A stretch of 64,000 nucleotides of DNA from Psychroflexus montanilacus (GCF_020164535.1 NZ_JAIQZC010000001.1:1302001-1366000); one strand, 5' to 3'; numbered from the stretch's first letter, positions 8,212 to 16,740 are shown. Notes: generated by a model not told the origin, from the letters alone. Numbers and translations: made by a program.

Positions 8212-11039
8212 TTGAAAGTATCATCTGATGGTGTTATTTCTTTCAAAGTATCCAGATAATTATCTTCTACATAGATTTTGAAGTTTTTTAAACCTTCTGT
8301 CATTTTAAACTCTAAAACGTAATTGGTGTGTTTATAGTCAACAAAAAATAGTGGAAGTAATTCCTCACTTTTCGGATAAGGTCTCTGTTCTAAAGAAACG
8401 TAAGATCCTTCATTGATTCGCGCTATATTTTCATCGAGATTAGCTAATTTTAAGAAATCGTCTTGAACACCTTCTTCGAAATTTTCATTAAATAATAGTT
8501 TCAAACCATCTAAAGTATACTCTTTGTTAACGAAAGACTCTTGTGAGTACATATCAATTTGCAAAAATTCTTGTTCATTTTCGGAAAACACAGTTGTTTG
8601 ATCCTGGGATACTGCTTTGTGAGATTCTGAAAAGTTAACCGATGGTGCTGTTCCTAAATTACTGGTTTCTACAAAAACAGCTTGCATGGGTTGAAGATAT
8701 CTAGTTGCATCGGAACCTCCATTGTTATTTGACCAGTTTCCAGCTGACCTTGCAACAGTAACATAAGATCCCCTTACATTTACAGTTGGATCCCAGACGT
8801 AAACCACAGAAGGTCTTAGGTTTGTGGAAGCATTTAAAACTGCTTCCATGTCGACTTGCGCATGGTAAGGGTTACCAACAAAACTAAAGAATCCGCTATT
8901 TGGATTTATTGACGAGACATTTAGAGTTCCCGTGTAGAGTTCACCATTAGTCCTAAGTTTAGTATCAGTTGGTGGTGTTTCATTATCAGTAATATCTATA
9001 AATCTGTCTCCCCTGATCATCAATCGGTATGGATTTCCAGCTGTTAAGTCTCCCATTGTTGAAGGTATTGGTGTCCAAGATCTTCCGATATTATCGAAAG
9101 TAAACATAGATGGATTGCCAGATGGGCTGTAATCAAAACCATCATCACCATCTTGATCTATAGTTGCATTTTGATTTCCTGGTAGTACTCCAACACCTGT
9201 AATATGTGTACCGTACCCACTTTCTACTGTAGTATCGTCAAAAGCAAGAGCACCTTCTTGCCAGTTTTGTCTTATAGACGAGCTACTTGTTGTCACTGAA
9301 GAAGTAACCAGTCTAAAAGCCCTATTGGCTGGAAAACACTGCTCCACTGTTACATTCCCTGTGATAGATCCTCCTACAGGAGCTACTTGAGCCGTCTTAC
9401 GAACAGGATTAAATTGGCAAGCCAAAATCAGTTGGTCATTGGTAGTAAAATCCCCTGTTATAACATTTAGTATTGATTTCAAAACAATTTCAGAAGCACT
9501 TCCGTTTGTGACACCTTGAACGTTTTCTATGGTTAAAATATCAAGGTCCCCATCAATAAAATTATTAGGTATTGTTTGGGGGTCAGTTCCTGAAAAATAA
9601 AGATTGGATCCAGGAGCGCTTCCAGTGACAGTTGAATTTGTTCCTAAAGTGATATCTCCCGAAATTGCAAAAATATTACCATTAAGATTAATACTCGTAT
9701 CATCTTCCATCACTAAATTCTTAGCACCTGCATTTGCTTGTAAAACTGGATAATTGGGAGCACCAGAAGGAATTAATACATTGAAATTAGCATTAGGTAT
9801 GACAGTTGGCGTCCAGTTGGAGGCATTATTCCACTCGCTTGAAAATGAACCATTCCATTCAGAATCTGTACAACTCCCATCTAGATTTACGACACTACTT
9901 ATACCTGGCTCCATACTCGTGTTTTCAAAACGGATGGAATGAAAATCACCAATTTCGAAAACCAAATCATCAAACGTAGCTTGACCAGAAGTGTTTGTGA
10001 TTCTGGTTACAGTTCCAAGCAATTCTCCAGGACCTGTTTCAATAGAGGCTGTGATTGCAAATCCTGCCTGCTCAACCGGAGCACCACTAAAATCTCGAAT
10101 TTGTACCACAAAGTCCTGACTCATAGTACCATCACAATCGGACTCTAAAGGCTGGCTTACAACATCTATTTCTCTAGCAACTGCTAAGGATTCTTCATTA
10201 TAAGCTATAAAAGCTGGATCTGAATCTCCGCTAAATGTGTATCTAATTGCAACGACATCCCCTACATTGGCTGCTGTAATTCCAAAATCTGAAACATCAA
10301 AAGCTCTAAAACGAATATCCCTTTGTGTATTAGTGATTCCTGCTGTACTGTTTAACCTATAAAAATCGATTTGCCATTCTCCAATTTTAGGTGATGCCGA
10401 GCTGTCAAGATTAAAGCTTACTTGATTTCCTACTGTATTTCCAGAGGCATCTACTAGACGAGCTATATCTGCTGTTGAAGTGGGCTGAGCAATTTGTGAA
10501 ACCAAAATATCTGGAACGCCATCCCCTATAGCGACTGGATTAATTCCATTGGTACTCAATCTAAATTCGAAATCACTTGTTGTTGGTATATTTGAAAAAC
10601 CAGAAGCTAAGTTTAAACCTTTATCGCCATTCGTAAGAAACTGAGTCAAACCTTGACCACTCATGTTAGCCATAAAAGGCTCTGTTGCACTGTTATTTGT
10701 TCCATTATTGATCCCATCAAACAATTGACCTAATGCAATGAAATAAGATCCACCACCACTTGTAGGCAAAGAGTTAAATGGGAGAGCTCGAAAGTTTGCA
10801 GGTGTATAAGTGATACCGTTCTGATCAAGACGGGCATCATTTACTCCTGTAGAATAGTTTGCTGAATTAAATCTAAATCCAAGAACATTATGAGAGTTTT
10901 CTGGTTTAATAGGGTTTATTGATGTATTACTAGATTGCCAAAAGCCCTCATAATCTGTAAATACTTGCGTTACTTGACCTTGAGCAAAGCCAAATAAGAA
11001 AAGAGTAAGTATAAGTGATAAGAATGTAATCTTGTTCAT
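7878..11039 (-). CDS. T9SS type A sorting domain surface protein (paralog 2)
   Basis: The start is taken at ATG 11039 (MNKITFLSLILTLFLFGFAQ, a clear signal peptide), giving 1053 residues. The frame stays open 72 nt further upstream but would run through the promoter element. Order: signal peptide; an N-terminal beta-rich region; an Ig-like/invasin-like segment (VVQIRDFSGAPVEQAGFAI); a NASNWTPTVIPN repeat; the central module shared with paralogs 1 and 3 (EQCFPANRAFRLVTSSV, YGTHITGVG, NPSMFTFDN, MIRGDRFIDI, GNPYHAQVDMEAV, RYLQPMQAVFV); and a type A sorting domain (LSLYPNPTQGNFSISG ... GIYLVKLKTNQGEKTFKLIKE). The last ~110 residues are nearly identical to those of paralog 3. Probably exported by T9SS and attached to the outer membrane surface; the ligand is unknown. 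Confidence 0.86.
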   Translation of the reverse strand: MNKITFLSLILTLFLFGFAQGQVTQVFTDYEGFWQSSNTSINPIKPENSHNVLGFRFNSANYSTGVNDARLDQNGITYTPANFRALPFNSLPTSGGGSYFIALGQLFDGINNGTNNSATEPFMANMSGQGLTQFLTNGDKGLNLASGFSNIPTTSDFEFRLSTNGINPVAIGDGVPDILVSQIAQPTSTADIARLVDASGNTVGNQVSFNLDSSASPKIGEWQIDFYRLNSTAGITNTQRDIRFRAFDVSDFGITAANVGDVVAIRYTFSGDSDPAFIAYNEESLAVAREIDVVSQPLESDCDGTMSQDFVVQIRDFSGAPVEQAGFAITASIETGPGELLGTVTRITNTSGQATFDDLVFEIGDFHSIRFENTSMEPGISSVVNLDGSCTDSEWNGSFSSEWNNASNWTPTVIPNANFNVLIPSGAPNYPVLQANAGAKNLVMEDDTSINLNGNIFAISGDITLGTNSTVTGSAPGSNLYFSGTDPQTIPNNFIDGDLDILTIENVQGVTNGSASEIVLKSILNVITGDFTTNDQLILACQFNPVRKTAQVAPVGGSITGNVTVEQCFPANRAFRLVTSSVTTSSSSIRQNWQEGALAFDDTTVESGYGTHITGVGVLPGNQNATIDQDGDDGFDYSPSGNPSMFTFDNIGRSWTPIPSTMGDLTAGNPYRLMIRGDRFIDITDNETPPTDTKLRTNGELYTGTLNVSSINPNSGFFSFVGNPYHAQVDMEAVLNASTNLRPSVVYVWDPTVNVRGSYVTVARSAGNWSNNNGGSDATRYLQPMQAVFVETSNLGTAPSVNFSESHKAVSQDQTTVFSENEQEFLQIDMYSQESFVNKEYTLDGLKLLFNENFEEGVQDDFLKLANLDENIARINEGSYVSLEQRPYPKSEELLPLFFVDYKHTNYVLEFKMTEGLKNFKIYVEDNYLDTLKEITPSDDTFNFTVDESIPESKASDRFALVFEPVSLSTPEETITSLSLYPNPTQGNFSISGRDLEQGTELEIYNMIGQQVYKKSLTGQSTIEVTDFNATTGIYLVKLKTNQGEKTFKLIKE

Positions 11040-11056
11040 AATAGATAGATTTAATA

Positions 11057-11101
11057 CAAATCTAGTTTTACATTTCTTAAACTCTTGTAGAATTAGTTCG
11101 A
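11057..11101 (-). promoter_or_regulatory. Shared promoter element upstream of T9SS paralog 2
   Basis: On the minus strand TCGAACTAATTCTACA (11086-11101), exactly 21 nt, then TAGATTTG (11057-11064), a perfect TAnnTTTG -7 box 17 nt before the ATG at 11039. The arrangement matches those upstream of paralogs 1 and 3, and it supports choosing the 11039 start. Confidence 0.68.
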
Positions 11102-11148
11102 TATTACACAAGCATAAATAATTAATATTGACATAACATTCTGAAAAA

Positions 11149-11178
11149 TAAAAAAAGCCATCTAAGTTAAAGATGGCT
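11149..11178 (-). terminator. Intrinsic terminator after the paralog 3 / small-protein operon
   Basis: An 8-bp stem AGCCATCT / AGATGGCT (11156-11163 with 11171-11178) followed on the minus strand by a T-run, 29 nt after the small gene stop. The hairpin sequence differs from that after copy 1, so the terminator was not part of the duplicated block. Confidence 0.82.
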
Positions 11179-11207
11179 CTAAAAGCTTTTAAACTAATTT
11201 TACTGCT

Positions 11208-11411
11208 TTATTTTTTTACTTTCCTAATTCCTAAGTATCCGCCAACAGCTAAGCCTAAAGCAATAAGTCCGTTGATAGGAGCCACTGGCTCATCGTCTAC
11301 ATCATCCGGGAAGCCTATATCTCCCATTCCCTGTGCGTATCCACTTGTTGTTGCCAAAAGTAGAAGTACAACAATAGCTAGTGTTATATAGTGTGTAGTG
11401 TGAAGTTTCAT
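11208..11411 (-). CDS. 67-residue secreted small protein with C-terminal sorting-like tail (copy 2)
   Basis: Same architecture as the copy at 7670-7873: signal peptide, acidic spacer, PINGLIALGLAVGGYLGIRK tail. The only residue difference is A20 in place of V20. It starts 4 nt after the stop of T9SS paralog 3 and is followed by its own terminator. Retention of both copies in the same position behind a T9SS surface protein suggests that the small protein works with, or is processed alongside, that protein; this is inference. Confidence 0.75.
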   Translation of the reverse strand: MKLHTTHYITLAIVVLLLLATTSGYAQGMGDIGFPDDVDDEPVAPINGLIALGLAVGGYLGIRKVKK

Positions 11412-11749
11412 ATCCTTATTCTTTTATCAGTTTGAAGGTTTTCTCGCCTTGATTGGTTTTTAATTTTACCAGGAAGATGCCTGTAGTAGCATTAAAATCT
11501 GTCACCTCTATGGTAGACTGACCGGTTAAGCTACTTTTATACACCTGCTGACCTATCATGTTGTAGATCTCTAGCTCTGCTCCTTGCTCCAAGTCTCTGC
11601 CCGAGATGCTAAAGTTACCTTGAGTTGGGTTAGGATAAAGACTTAAGCTTGTTATAGTCTCCTCTGGTGTAGATAAACTCACAGGTTCAAAGACTAGAGC
11701 AAATCGATCTGAAGCCTTAGATTCTGGAATTGACTCATCTACTGTGAAG
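11246..11749. repeat. Direct duplication, copy 2 (T9SS C-terminus plus small gene)
   Basis: Partner of 7708-8211. It contains the 3' ~330 nt of paralog 3, the 4-nt spacer and most of the small gene. The coding sequence just beyond 11749 (SSNTYAFTVDESIPES against SDDTFNFTVDESIPES) shows only ordinary paralog-level similarity. Confidence 0.85.
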
Positions 11750-14418
11750 GCATAGGTGTTCGATGATGAAGTGATTTCAGTGACCTCCTCCAAATACTTA
11801 TCTTCAATATAAACTTTGGTGTTTAAGTTATCGGTCAGGTCAAATTTCATCACATACGCTTCTCTTCTATACTGATTGATGAACAGTTCCAACTTCTCTT
11901 CAGACTCTGGAAATGGGCGTCTCTCAATAGCTGAATATATATTGCCTTCTATTCTGGCCAGGTTCTCATCCAGATTACTAAGTTTTGGAGAATCATCTTC
12001 AGTTGTTATACTGTATGATTTATCAAACTTGATTTTCAAACCGTCAGATGGTGTATTGCCTTCTGCAAATGATGCAGCATCAAACAACTGGATGTTGATA
12101 TATTCTGATTCCGATAAAGACTTAACATCAGTTTGCACTTGTTCTACAGCCTTCATTGATTCTTCAAAAGTTACAGAGGCCGGTCCGTCAGCTTGTGTTA
12201 TCACAAAAGCAGCCTGCATAGGTTGCAGGTATTGATTGGCATTTGAGCCCTTGTTCCCGTCCGATGGTGTAAAGCTATTAGAACCGTTTAAAGGATCAAC
12301 AGTCACATAAGCTCCTCTCCCCCCTTCTTGGCCCACTGTTGGCTCTCCACCTAATGTAGGGTCCCAGACGTAATATTGTAAATTAGATATATTATTAGAA
12401 GCTTGAATAACCGAGTTCATATCAACCTGAGCTTGATAAGGATTAGCGATAAAACTAGCCACATCAGCCACATTTGATAATATGCTCTGAGTAGTTGTCC
12501 CCGTTAATAATGCACCAGTAGCTCTTAATTTAGTATCAGTTGGAAGTGAAGAGTTGCTAGTAACATTTATACCTCTATCCCCTCTTATAAATAATCGGTA
12601 TGGAGTGCCAGCCTCTAGAGCTTGATTTGTTGAAGCAACTGCATTCCATCCCCTTGGTGTATTATTACTAAAGGTAAACATGGAAGGATTACCACTTCCT
12701 GTGGCATCAAAGCCATTAGCTCCAGACGTTGATCCTGTTATATGAGTTCCAAAGCCTGGATTAGAATTTTGGTTATCTGTTGGAAAATTGAGTCCTATAT
12801 TATTTTGTCCTTCCTGCCAGTTATCTCTAATAGTAGCTCCGGTCACTGAAGAAGAAATAAACCTAAAGGCTCGCCTGGCTGGAAAGCATTGCTCTGTAGT
12901 AACCTCGCCTACAATGGCTCCTAGTACAGGGGCAACCTGAGCAGCCTTGCCTGAAGTGAAGTCGCACGTTAAACTAAGGCGATCATTCGTATTTAGTGTG
13001 CCGCCATCGACGGTCAATATATCTGAAAGACTAATGACTTCGCCAAGATTCAAACTAAAGGTAACATCATTATCCATAGAAAGATTTTCTATCTCAAATC
13101 CGTTTCCTGAAATACTGTGGTTATTTGGACCTATGAAATCCAAAGAACCGTTTGCTCCGTTTAAGGTTCCATCGTTAATAAGGTTACCACTCAATTGTAA
13201 ATCTGAATTCAGGGTCAAAGCAGCTCCGCTTTCAATAAGAATGTCATTGATAGAAGAGTTCAAATTAGAAATTGGGAAATTAGGTACGTTCTCAGGAATA
13301 TATATATCTGAGGTTCCGTTATTCAATGGTAAAACTCCTCCGCACCAGTTATCCGTATTTGTTACCGATGAATTTACATCACCTGTCCAAATAAATTGAT
13401 TGGGACCTGCTATATCTATAAACTCTAAACTACCGTAAGATTGTCCTCCAAATTCAACAATACTATATTCAATTTCTGAATTTGGACCTAAGTATCCCTG
13501 CCAAACATCATTAATCCTATTTCCACCAACATATGCTGAAGAAAAGACTTGTTCACCATCTATAATTAGAACTACATCATCGTCATGAGCAGGAATATTT
13601 AATTGGTAAATACCACAAGGGAAACCTCTCCTTTTATATGTATAAGAGTGATTATTGCCAGCAACAGAACCACCACTATAATTTGGCGCTTGAGAAGGCG
13701 ATCCATTTGCAGGCCATAAATCTCTACTATCAAAATCCAATCCAGTTTGTGAATAAATTCCCGCATAAGTATTAAAGTTTGTGCCATTGTAAGCAGAAAC
13801 TAGCCACTCGTTATCTCCAAAATCTCCTTCCCCTCCAGAAGGTGGGTTTGTCTCAGTAAATCTTAATCTTCCATAGGAAGCACCAGTCCTTTCAGACCAA
13901 ATGAATTCTATTTCAGAATCAGCGTCTAAGGCCCCAGTCCAAACATTCAAGCGAGGAGCACAACATCCTGTATTGTTCCAAACCTCAACCCCATCTATTA
14001 ATAAGACAGCGGCATCGTCATGGCCATCCCCTCCAGCTTGCGAAGCTACATCAATGACATAATTTCCCTCTGGAAACCCTTTCCGCATGTATCTAACATT
14101 GTGAAAATCATTAGTAACTGAACAACCTTGGTAATTTGAAGATGTACCAGGATTAGAATTTTGTCCCCATGAATTGGAGGAATCAAAATTTATCCCACTG
14201 TTACCATACCCTGAATCTACATAATATCCTCTGTAATTTGATAAATCAAAGTTGGAAGTAACGTAATTACTGTGATTATAAGCATAGGCAATCCATTCGT
14301 TGTCTCCAAACTCTCCTTCTACAGGATCTGTAGGTGAATTTGGAATACAGGTCTGTGAAAAAGAATTTAAAAATATAAATAGGAAAAAGAAAAATCCTAA
14401 AAATGTAGTTTTGTTCAT
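11416..14418 (-). CDS. T9SS type A sorting domain surface protein with two PA14-like repeats (paralog 3)
   Basis: A 1000-residue protein with signal peptide MNKTTFLGFFFFLFIFLNSF. It has two tandem N-terminal repeats of ~140 residues, each starting GDNEW and ending with NSEIEY...GxSYGxLxF or DSEIEF...GASYGRLRF. They resemble PA14-type carbohydrate-binding beta-barrels (VVLIIDGEQVF and AVLLIDGVEVW). Then come a TNTDNWCGGVLP repeat, the central module common to all three paralogs (EQCFPARRAFRFISSSV, GTHITGS, NPSMFTFSN, FIRGDRGINV, YQAQVDMNSV, QYLQPMQAAFV) and the type A sorting domain. Only this paralog has the PA14-like pair, so the family keeps a constant body and swaps its N-terminal exposed domain. 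It is likely a surface adhesin or sugar-binding protein. Confidence 0.86.
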   Translation of the reverse strand: MNKTTFLGFFFFLFIFLNSFSQTCIPNSPTDPVEGEFGDNEWIAYAYNHSNYVTSNFDLSNYRGYYVDSGYGNSGINFDSSNSWGQNSNPGTSSNYQGCSVTNDFHNVRYMRKGFPEGNYVIDVASQAGGDGHDDAAVLLIDGVEVWNNTGCCAPRLNVWTGALDADSEIEFIWSERTGASYGRLRFTETNPPSGGEGDFGDNEWLVSAYNGTNFNTYAGIYSQTGLDFDSRDLWPANGSPSQAPNYSGGSVAGNNHSYTYKRRGFPCGIYQLNIPAHDDDVVLIIDGEQVFSSAYVGGNRINDVWQGYLGPNSEIEYSIVEFGGQSYGSLEFIDIAGPNQFIWTGDVNSSVTNTDNWCGGVLPLNNGTSDIYIPENVPNFPISNLNSSINDILIESGAALTLNSDLQLSGNLINDGTLNGANGSLDFIGPNNHSISGNGFEIENLSMDNDVTFSLNLGEVISLSDILTVDGGTLNTNDRLSLTCDFTSGKAAQVAPVLGAIVGEVTTEQCFPARRAFRFISSSVTGATIRDNWQEGQNNIGLNFPTDNQNSNPGFGTHITGSTSGANGFDATGSGNPSMFTFSNNTPRGWNAVASTNQALEAGTPYRLFIRGDRGINVTSNSSLPTDTKLRATGALLTGTTTQSILSNVADVASFIANPYQAQVDMNSVIQASNNISNLQYYVWDPTLGGEPTVGQEGGRGAYVTVDPLNGSNSFTPSDGNKGSNANQYLQPMQAAFVITQADGPASVTFEESMKAVEQVQTDVKSLSESEYINIQLFDAASFAEGNTPSDGLKIKFDKSYSITTEDDSPKLSNLDENLARIEGNIYSAIERRPFPESEEKLELFINQYRREAYVMKFDLTDNLNTKVYIEDKYLEEVTEITSSSNTYAFTVDESIPESKASDRFALVFEPVSLSTPEETITSLSLYPNPTQGNFSISGRDLEQGAELEIYNMIGQQVYKSSLTGQSTIEVTDFNATTGIFLVKLKTNQGEKTFKLIKE

Positions 14419-14434
14419 CAGTAAAAATTTTGGA

Positions 14435-14479
14435 CAAAACTATTTGCAAAAACTTTTATTTCTTGTAGAATTAATTCGA
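14435..14479 (-). promoter_or_regulatory. Shared promoter element upstream of T9SS paralog 3
   Basis: On the minus strand TCGAATTAATTCTACA (14464-14479), exactly 21 nt, then TAGTTTTG (14435-14442), a perfect TAnnTTTG -7 box 16 nt before the ATG. It is identical to the paralog 1 16-mer and one base different from that of paralog 2. The 16-mer occupies the place of the usual -33 TTTG element. Confidence 0.68.
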
Positions 14480-14531
14480 AATTTCAGTTTAAGCCACTTT
14501 AATTTAGCAACTTAAAAAAAAACGGCAAAAG

Positions 14532-15728
14532 TTAATGAAGAGAACGCTTGACGCTTTGAGAAGAAATATAAGAGGCTAAAAAGCCTAATCCTGAAATGGT
14601 TATAAAAACAATCAAAATATTGATCCATTCTAGTTTTACAGGATAAGCTAAACTTGGTGTTATCATGATCCACTCCAATTGAAGCTGAGATAAAACCAAA
14701 AGTATCCCGAGCAAAAGACCAACTATCCCTCCCGCTATACTCATCAACCCCCCTTGAAAGAAAAATATGCGCTGGATTTCAACTTTAGTAAGCCCCAAAT
14801 TCAACAGCGTTTTTGAATTTTGTTGCTTCTCTAAAACGGCCATAATAATAGAACCTATGACATTGAATAACGCAATAATAATCACCAAAGTGAAAATCAA
14901 ATAGACAGCAAGGTTTTCCGTATTCAACATTTTGTAGAGACTGTCATTTAACTGTATTCGATCTTTCACATCGACCTGCTGATCAAAAATACTTTTCAAA
15001 TCTTTTTTAACTGAGTTTAAGTCTGCAGAAGGTGCGACTTTCACTTCCAATGCAGATACCTCATTGGTTTTAAGTTGTAGCAAAGTTCTTGCAAAGCCAA
15101 TATCGGTAAAAGCAAATTTTTTATCCAGTTCTTCATTGATAGAATAGATGCCTACTACTGTTCCATTACCAGTCCTGAACGCATCTTTCACATCAAGGAT
15201 TTGTCCTTTACCAGGTTTAGGAACATAAAGGCTCAAAAACCCAGAATAATCCCGAACTCCTACTGAAAGTTTACGTGACAAGTCATTCCCAAGCACAACT
15301 TGATTCGCGTTGTCTTCCAGCCACTGTCCCAGAAACACGGCATTCTGGATATCATTTATTGTTTGAAAAGTAGTGTCCACCCCTTTGATGTAAGCAGGTG
15401 TATTTTTGTTATTGAAGCTTAGCAAAACGCGTTCTTCTATCACTTCAGCATACAAAGCAATATCCTTATGAGTTTTGAGTTTTTCTTTTTGTATAGAATC
15501 TACTTGAAAAAATTTTCCGGAAGCCGGAACAACTTTAAGATCTGGATCAAATTTATTGGTAAACGATAAACTAAATTCTTTTAAACCGGCAAATGCGGAT
15601 AAAACTACGAATAGTGACAAAGCACCTGCAATCACCCCAATAGAAGCAATCCATGTGATGATATTGATGGCCGTATTGGAACTTTTGGAAAAGAAATAAC
15701 GCTTTGCGATGTAAAACGATACATTCAA
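14532..15728 (-). CDS. FtsX/LolC-type ABC transporter permease
   Basis: A 398-residue inner-membrane protein with the MacB/FtsX topology: one N-terminal helix (INIITWIASIGVIAGALSLF), a long periplasmic domain (about 45-270), then three C-terminal helices. Members either move lipoproteins to the outer membrane (LolCE) or transmit mechanical signals. No ATPase gene is adjacent. The start is TTG at 15728, overlapping the rbfA stop (TTGA), and no nearby in-frame ATG precedes the first helix. This points to translational coupling with rbfA. Confidence 0.86.
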   Translation of the reverse strand: MNVSFYIAKRYFFSKSSNTAINIITWIASIGVIAGALSLFVVLSAFAGLKEFSLSFTNKFDPDLKVVPASGKFFQVDSIQKEKLKTHKDIALYAEVIEERVLLSFNNKNTPAYIKGVDTTFQTINDIQNAVFLGQWLEDNANQVVLGNDLSRKLSVGVRDYSGFLSLYVPKPGKGQILDVKDAFRTGNGTVVGIYSINEELDKKFAFTDIGFARTLLQLKTNEVSALEVKVAPSADLNSVKKDLKSIFDQQVDVKDRIQLNDSLYKMLNTENLAVYLIFTLVIIIALFNVIGSIIMAVLEKQQNSKTLLNLGLTKVEIQRIFFFQGGLMSIAGGIVGLLLGILLVLSQLQLEWIMITPSLAYPVKLEWINILIVFITISGLGFLASYISSQSVKRSLH

Positions 15729-16117
15729 TTTTTCTTACGCTTGTCTAGTAAATCTGGGTTTTTTATAGGATCATTTTTTCCTTTGAAGGCTTGTTCCAAA
15801 TCGTTGATATATTCTATAGAATCATCATTAAAAAAAGAAAGCTCTGGCATACGCCGCAGTTGGTTTTTGGTCCTTTGAGCGACTTCGTGTTTAATTTTAG
15901 ATTTTGCTGCTCTGATTTCTTCAACAATTTGCTCTGATTTTTCTGATGGAAAAATGCTCAAGTGTGCTTTAGCTTGAAGCAAATCTGGAGTCACTCTCAC
16001 TTTGGTAACAGAAATGATTAAATTTTGAGTCCCGGCAGCCTTTAGCTCAAGCTGTATGACTTCAGCTAAATCTTTTTGAAGGATTCCAGCAATTTTCTTT
16101 TGTCTATTTGATTCCAT
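15725..16117 (-). CDS. rbfA: 30S ribosome-binding factor A
   Basis: A 130-residue protein with the KH-like RbfA fold: N-terminal RQKKIAGILQKDLAEVIQLE, central VTKVRVTPDLLQAKAHLSIF and the helix LRRMPELSFFNDDSIEYIN. RbfA binds immature 30S subunits and assists maturation of the 5' end of 16S rRNA, notably in the cold. It is the first gene of a two-gene operon with the FtsX-type permease, and is divergent from the epimerase gene. Confidence 0.94.
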   Translation of the reverse strand: MESNRQKKIAGILQKDLAEVIQLELKAAGTQNLIISVTKVRVTPDLLQAKAHLSIFPSEKSEQIVEEIRAAKSKIKHEVAQRTKNQLRRMPELSFFNDDSIEYINDLEQAFKGKNDPIKNPDLLDKRKKN

Positions 16118-16147
16118 ATTGCAAAGTTAGAATAAATATATAAATGC

Positions 16148-16155
16148 TAGTTTTG
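16148..16155 (+). promoter_or_regulatory. Putative -7 box for the epimerase gene
   Basis: TAGTTTTG is a perfect match to TAnnTTTG, 24 nt before the preferred ATG at 16180. A well-spaced -33 TTG is not obvious. Confidence 0.5.
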
Positions 16156-16179
16156 TAGTGAAATTTTGTGACTATACTT

Positions 16180-16578
16180 ATGATTAAAAAAATTGAACAT
16201 ATCGGTATTGCCGTCAATGACCTAGAGGAAGCAACTAAAACTTACGAGATTTTATTTAAAGCAGCACCTTATAAAACAGAAACAGTGGAGCGAGAAGGTG
16301 TTAAAACCGTTTTCTTTGAATGTGGTGAAAGCAAAATTGAGCTGCTTGGTGCTACTCGGGAAGATAGTCCGGTAGGAAACTATTTAAAAAAACAAAAGCA
16401 GGGGATTCATCACATCGCCTTTTACGTAGATGACCTTAAGTCTGAAATGAACAGACTTCAAAAAGAAGGCTTTCAGCTACTTAGTGATGAACCCAAAGCC
16501 GGTGCAGATGATAAATCAATAGTATTTATGCATCCTAAAAGCAGTCATGGTGTTTTGATTGAATTGTGTGAAGATTAA
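16180..16578 (+). CDS. mce: Methylmalonyl-CoA epimerase
   Basis: A 132-residue VOC (glyoxalase-fold) protein from ATG 16180. A GTG 12 nt upstream is possible but less likely, because IEHIGIAV lies at the usual distance from this ATG. Candidate metal ligands are H7 in IEHIGI, H77/H78 in GIHHIAFYV and E128 in VLIELCED. The enzyme interconverts the (R) and (S) epimers of methylmalonyl-CoA in propionate and odd-chain metabolism. No mutase gene is in the window. Confidence 0.9.
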   Translation: MIKKIEHIGIAVNDLEEATKTYEILFKAAPYKTETVEREGVKTVFFECGESKIELLGATREDSPVGNYLKKQKQGIHHIAFYVDDLKSEMNRLQKEGFQLLSDEPKAGADDKSIVFMHPKSSHGVLIELCED

Positions 16579-16602
16579 AGTTAATTTTAATTCAACAATT
16601 AT

Positions 16603-16634
16603 TTTGGCTGATAATAAACTTATACTTATTTTTG
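16603..16634 (+). promoter_or_regulatory. Bacteroidota housekeeping promoter of the CAU tRNA
   Basis: TTTG at 16603-16606, a 20-nt spacer, and TATTTTTG at 16627-16634, both full matches to the -33/-7 consensus at canonical spacing, ending 21 nt before the mature tRNA. Confidence 0.78.
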
Positions 16635-16655
16635 CCGTCCAAAACAATCAGCATC

Positions 16656-16729
16656 GGTCCCATAGCTCAGCTGGTTAGAGCACCTGACTCATAATCAGGT
16701 GGCCCTTGGTTCGAGTCCAAGTGGGACCA
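16656..16729 (+). tRNA. tRNA with CAU anticodon (Met elongator or Ile2)
   Basis: A 74-nt cloverleaf: acceptor GGTCCCA/TGGGACC with discriminator A, D-arm AGCTCAGCTGGTTAGAGC, anticodon stem CCTGA/TCAGG with loop CTCATAA (anticodon CAT), and T-arm with GGTTCGAGTCC. The anticodon stem lacks the three G-C pairs of initiator tRNA, so it is either elongator tRNA-Met or the lysidine-modified tRNA-Ile2. The two cannot be separated by eye. CCA is not encoded. Confidence 0.93.
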
Positions 16730-16740
16730 CTAGTAAAATC

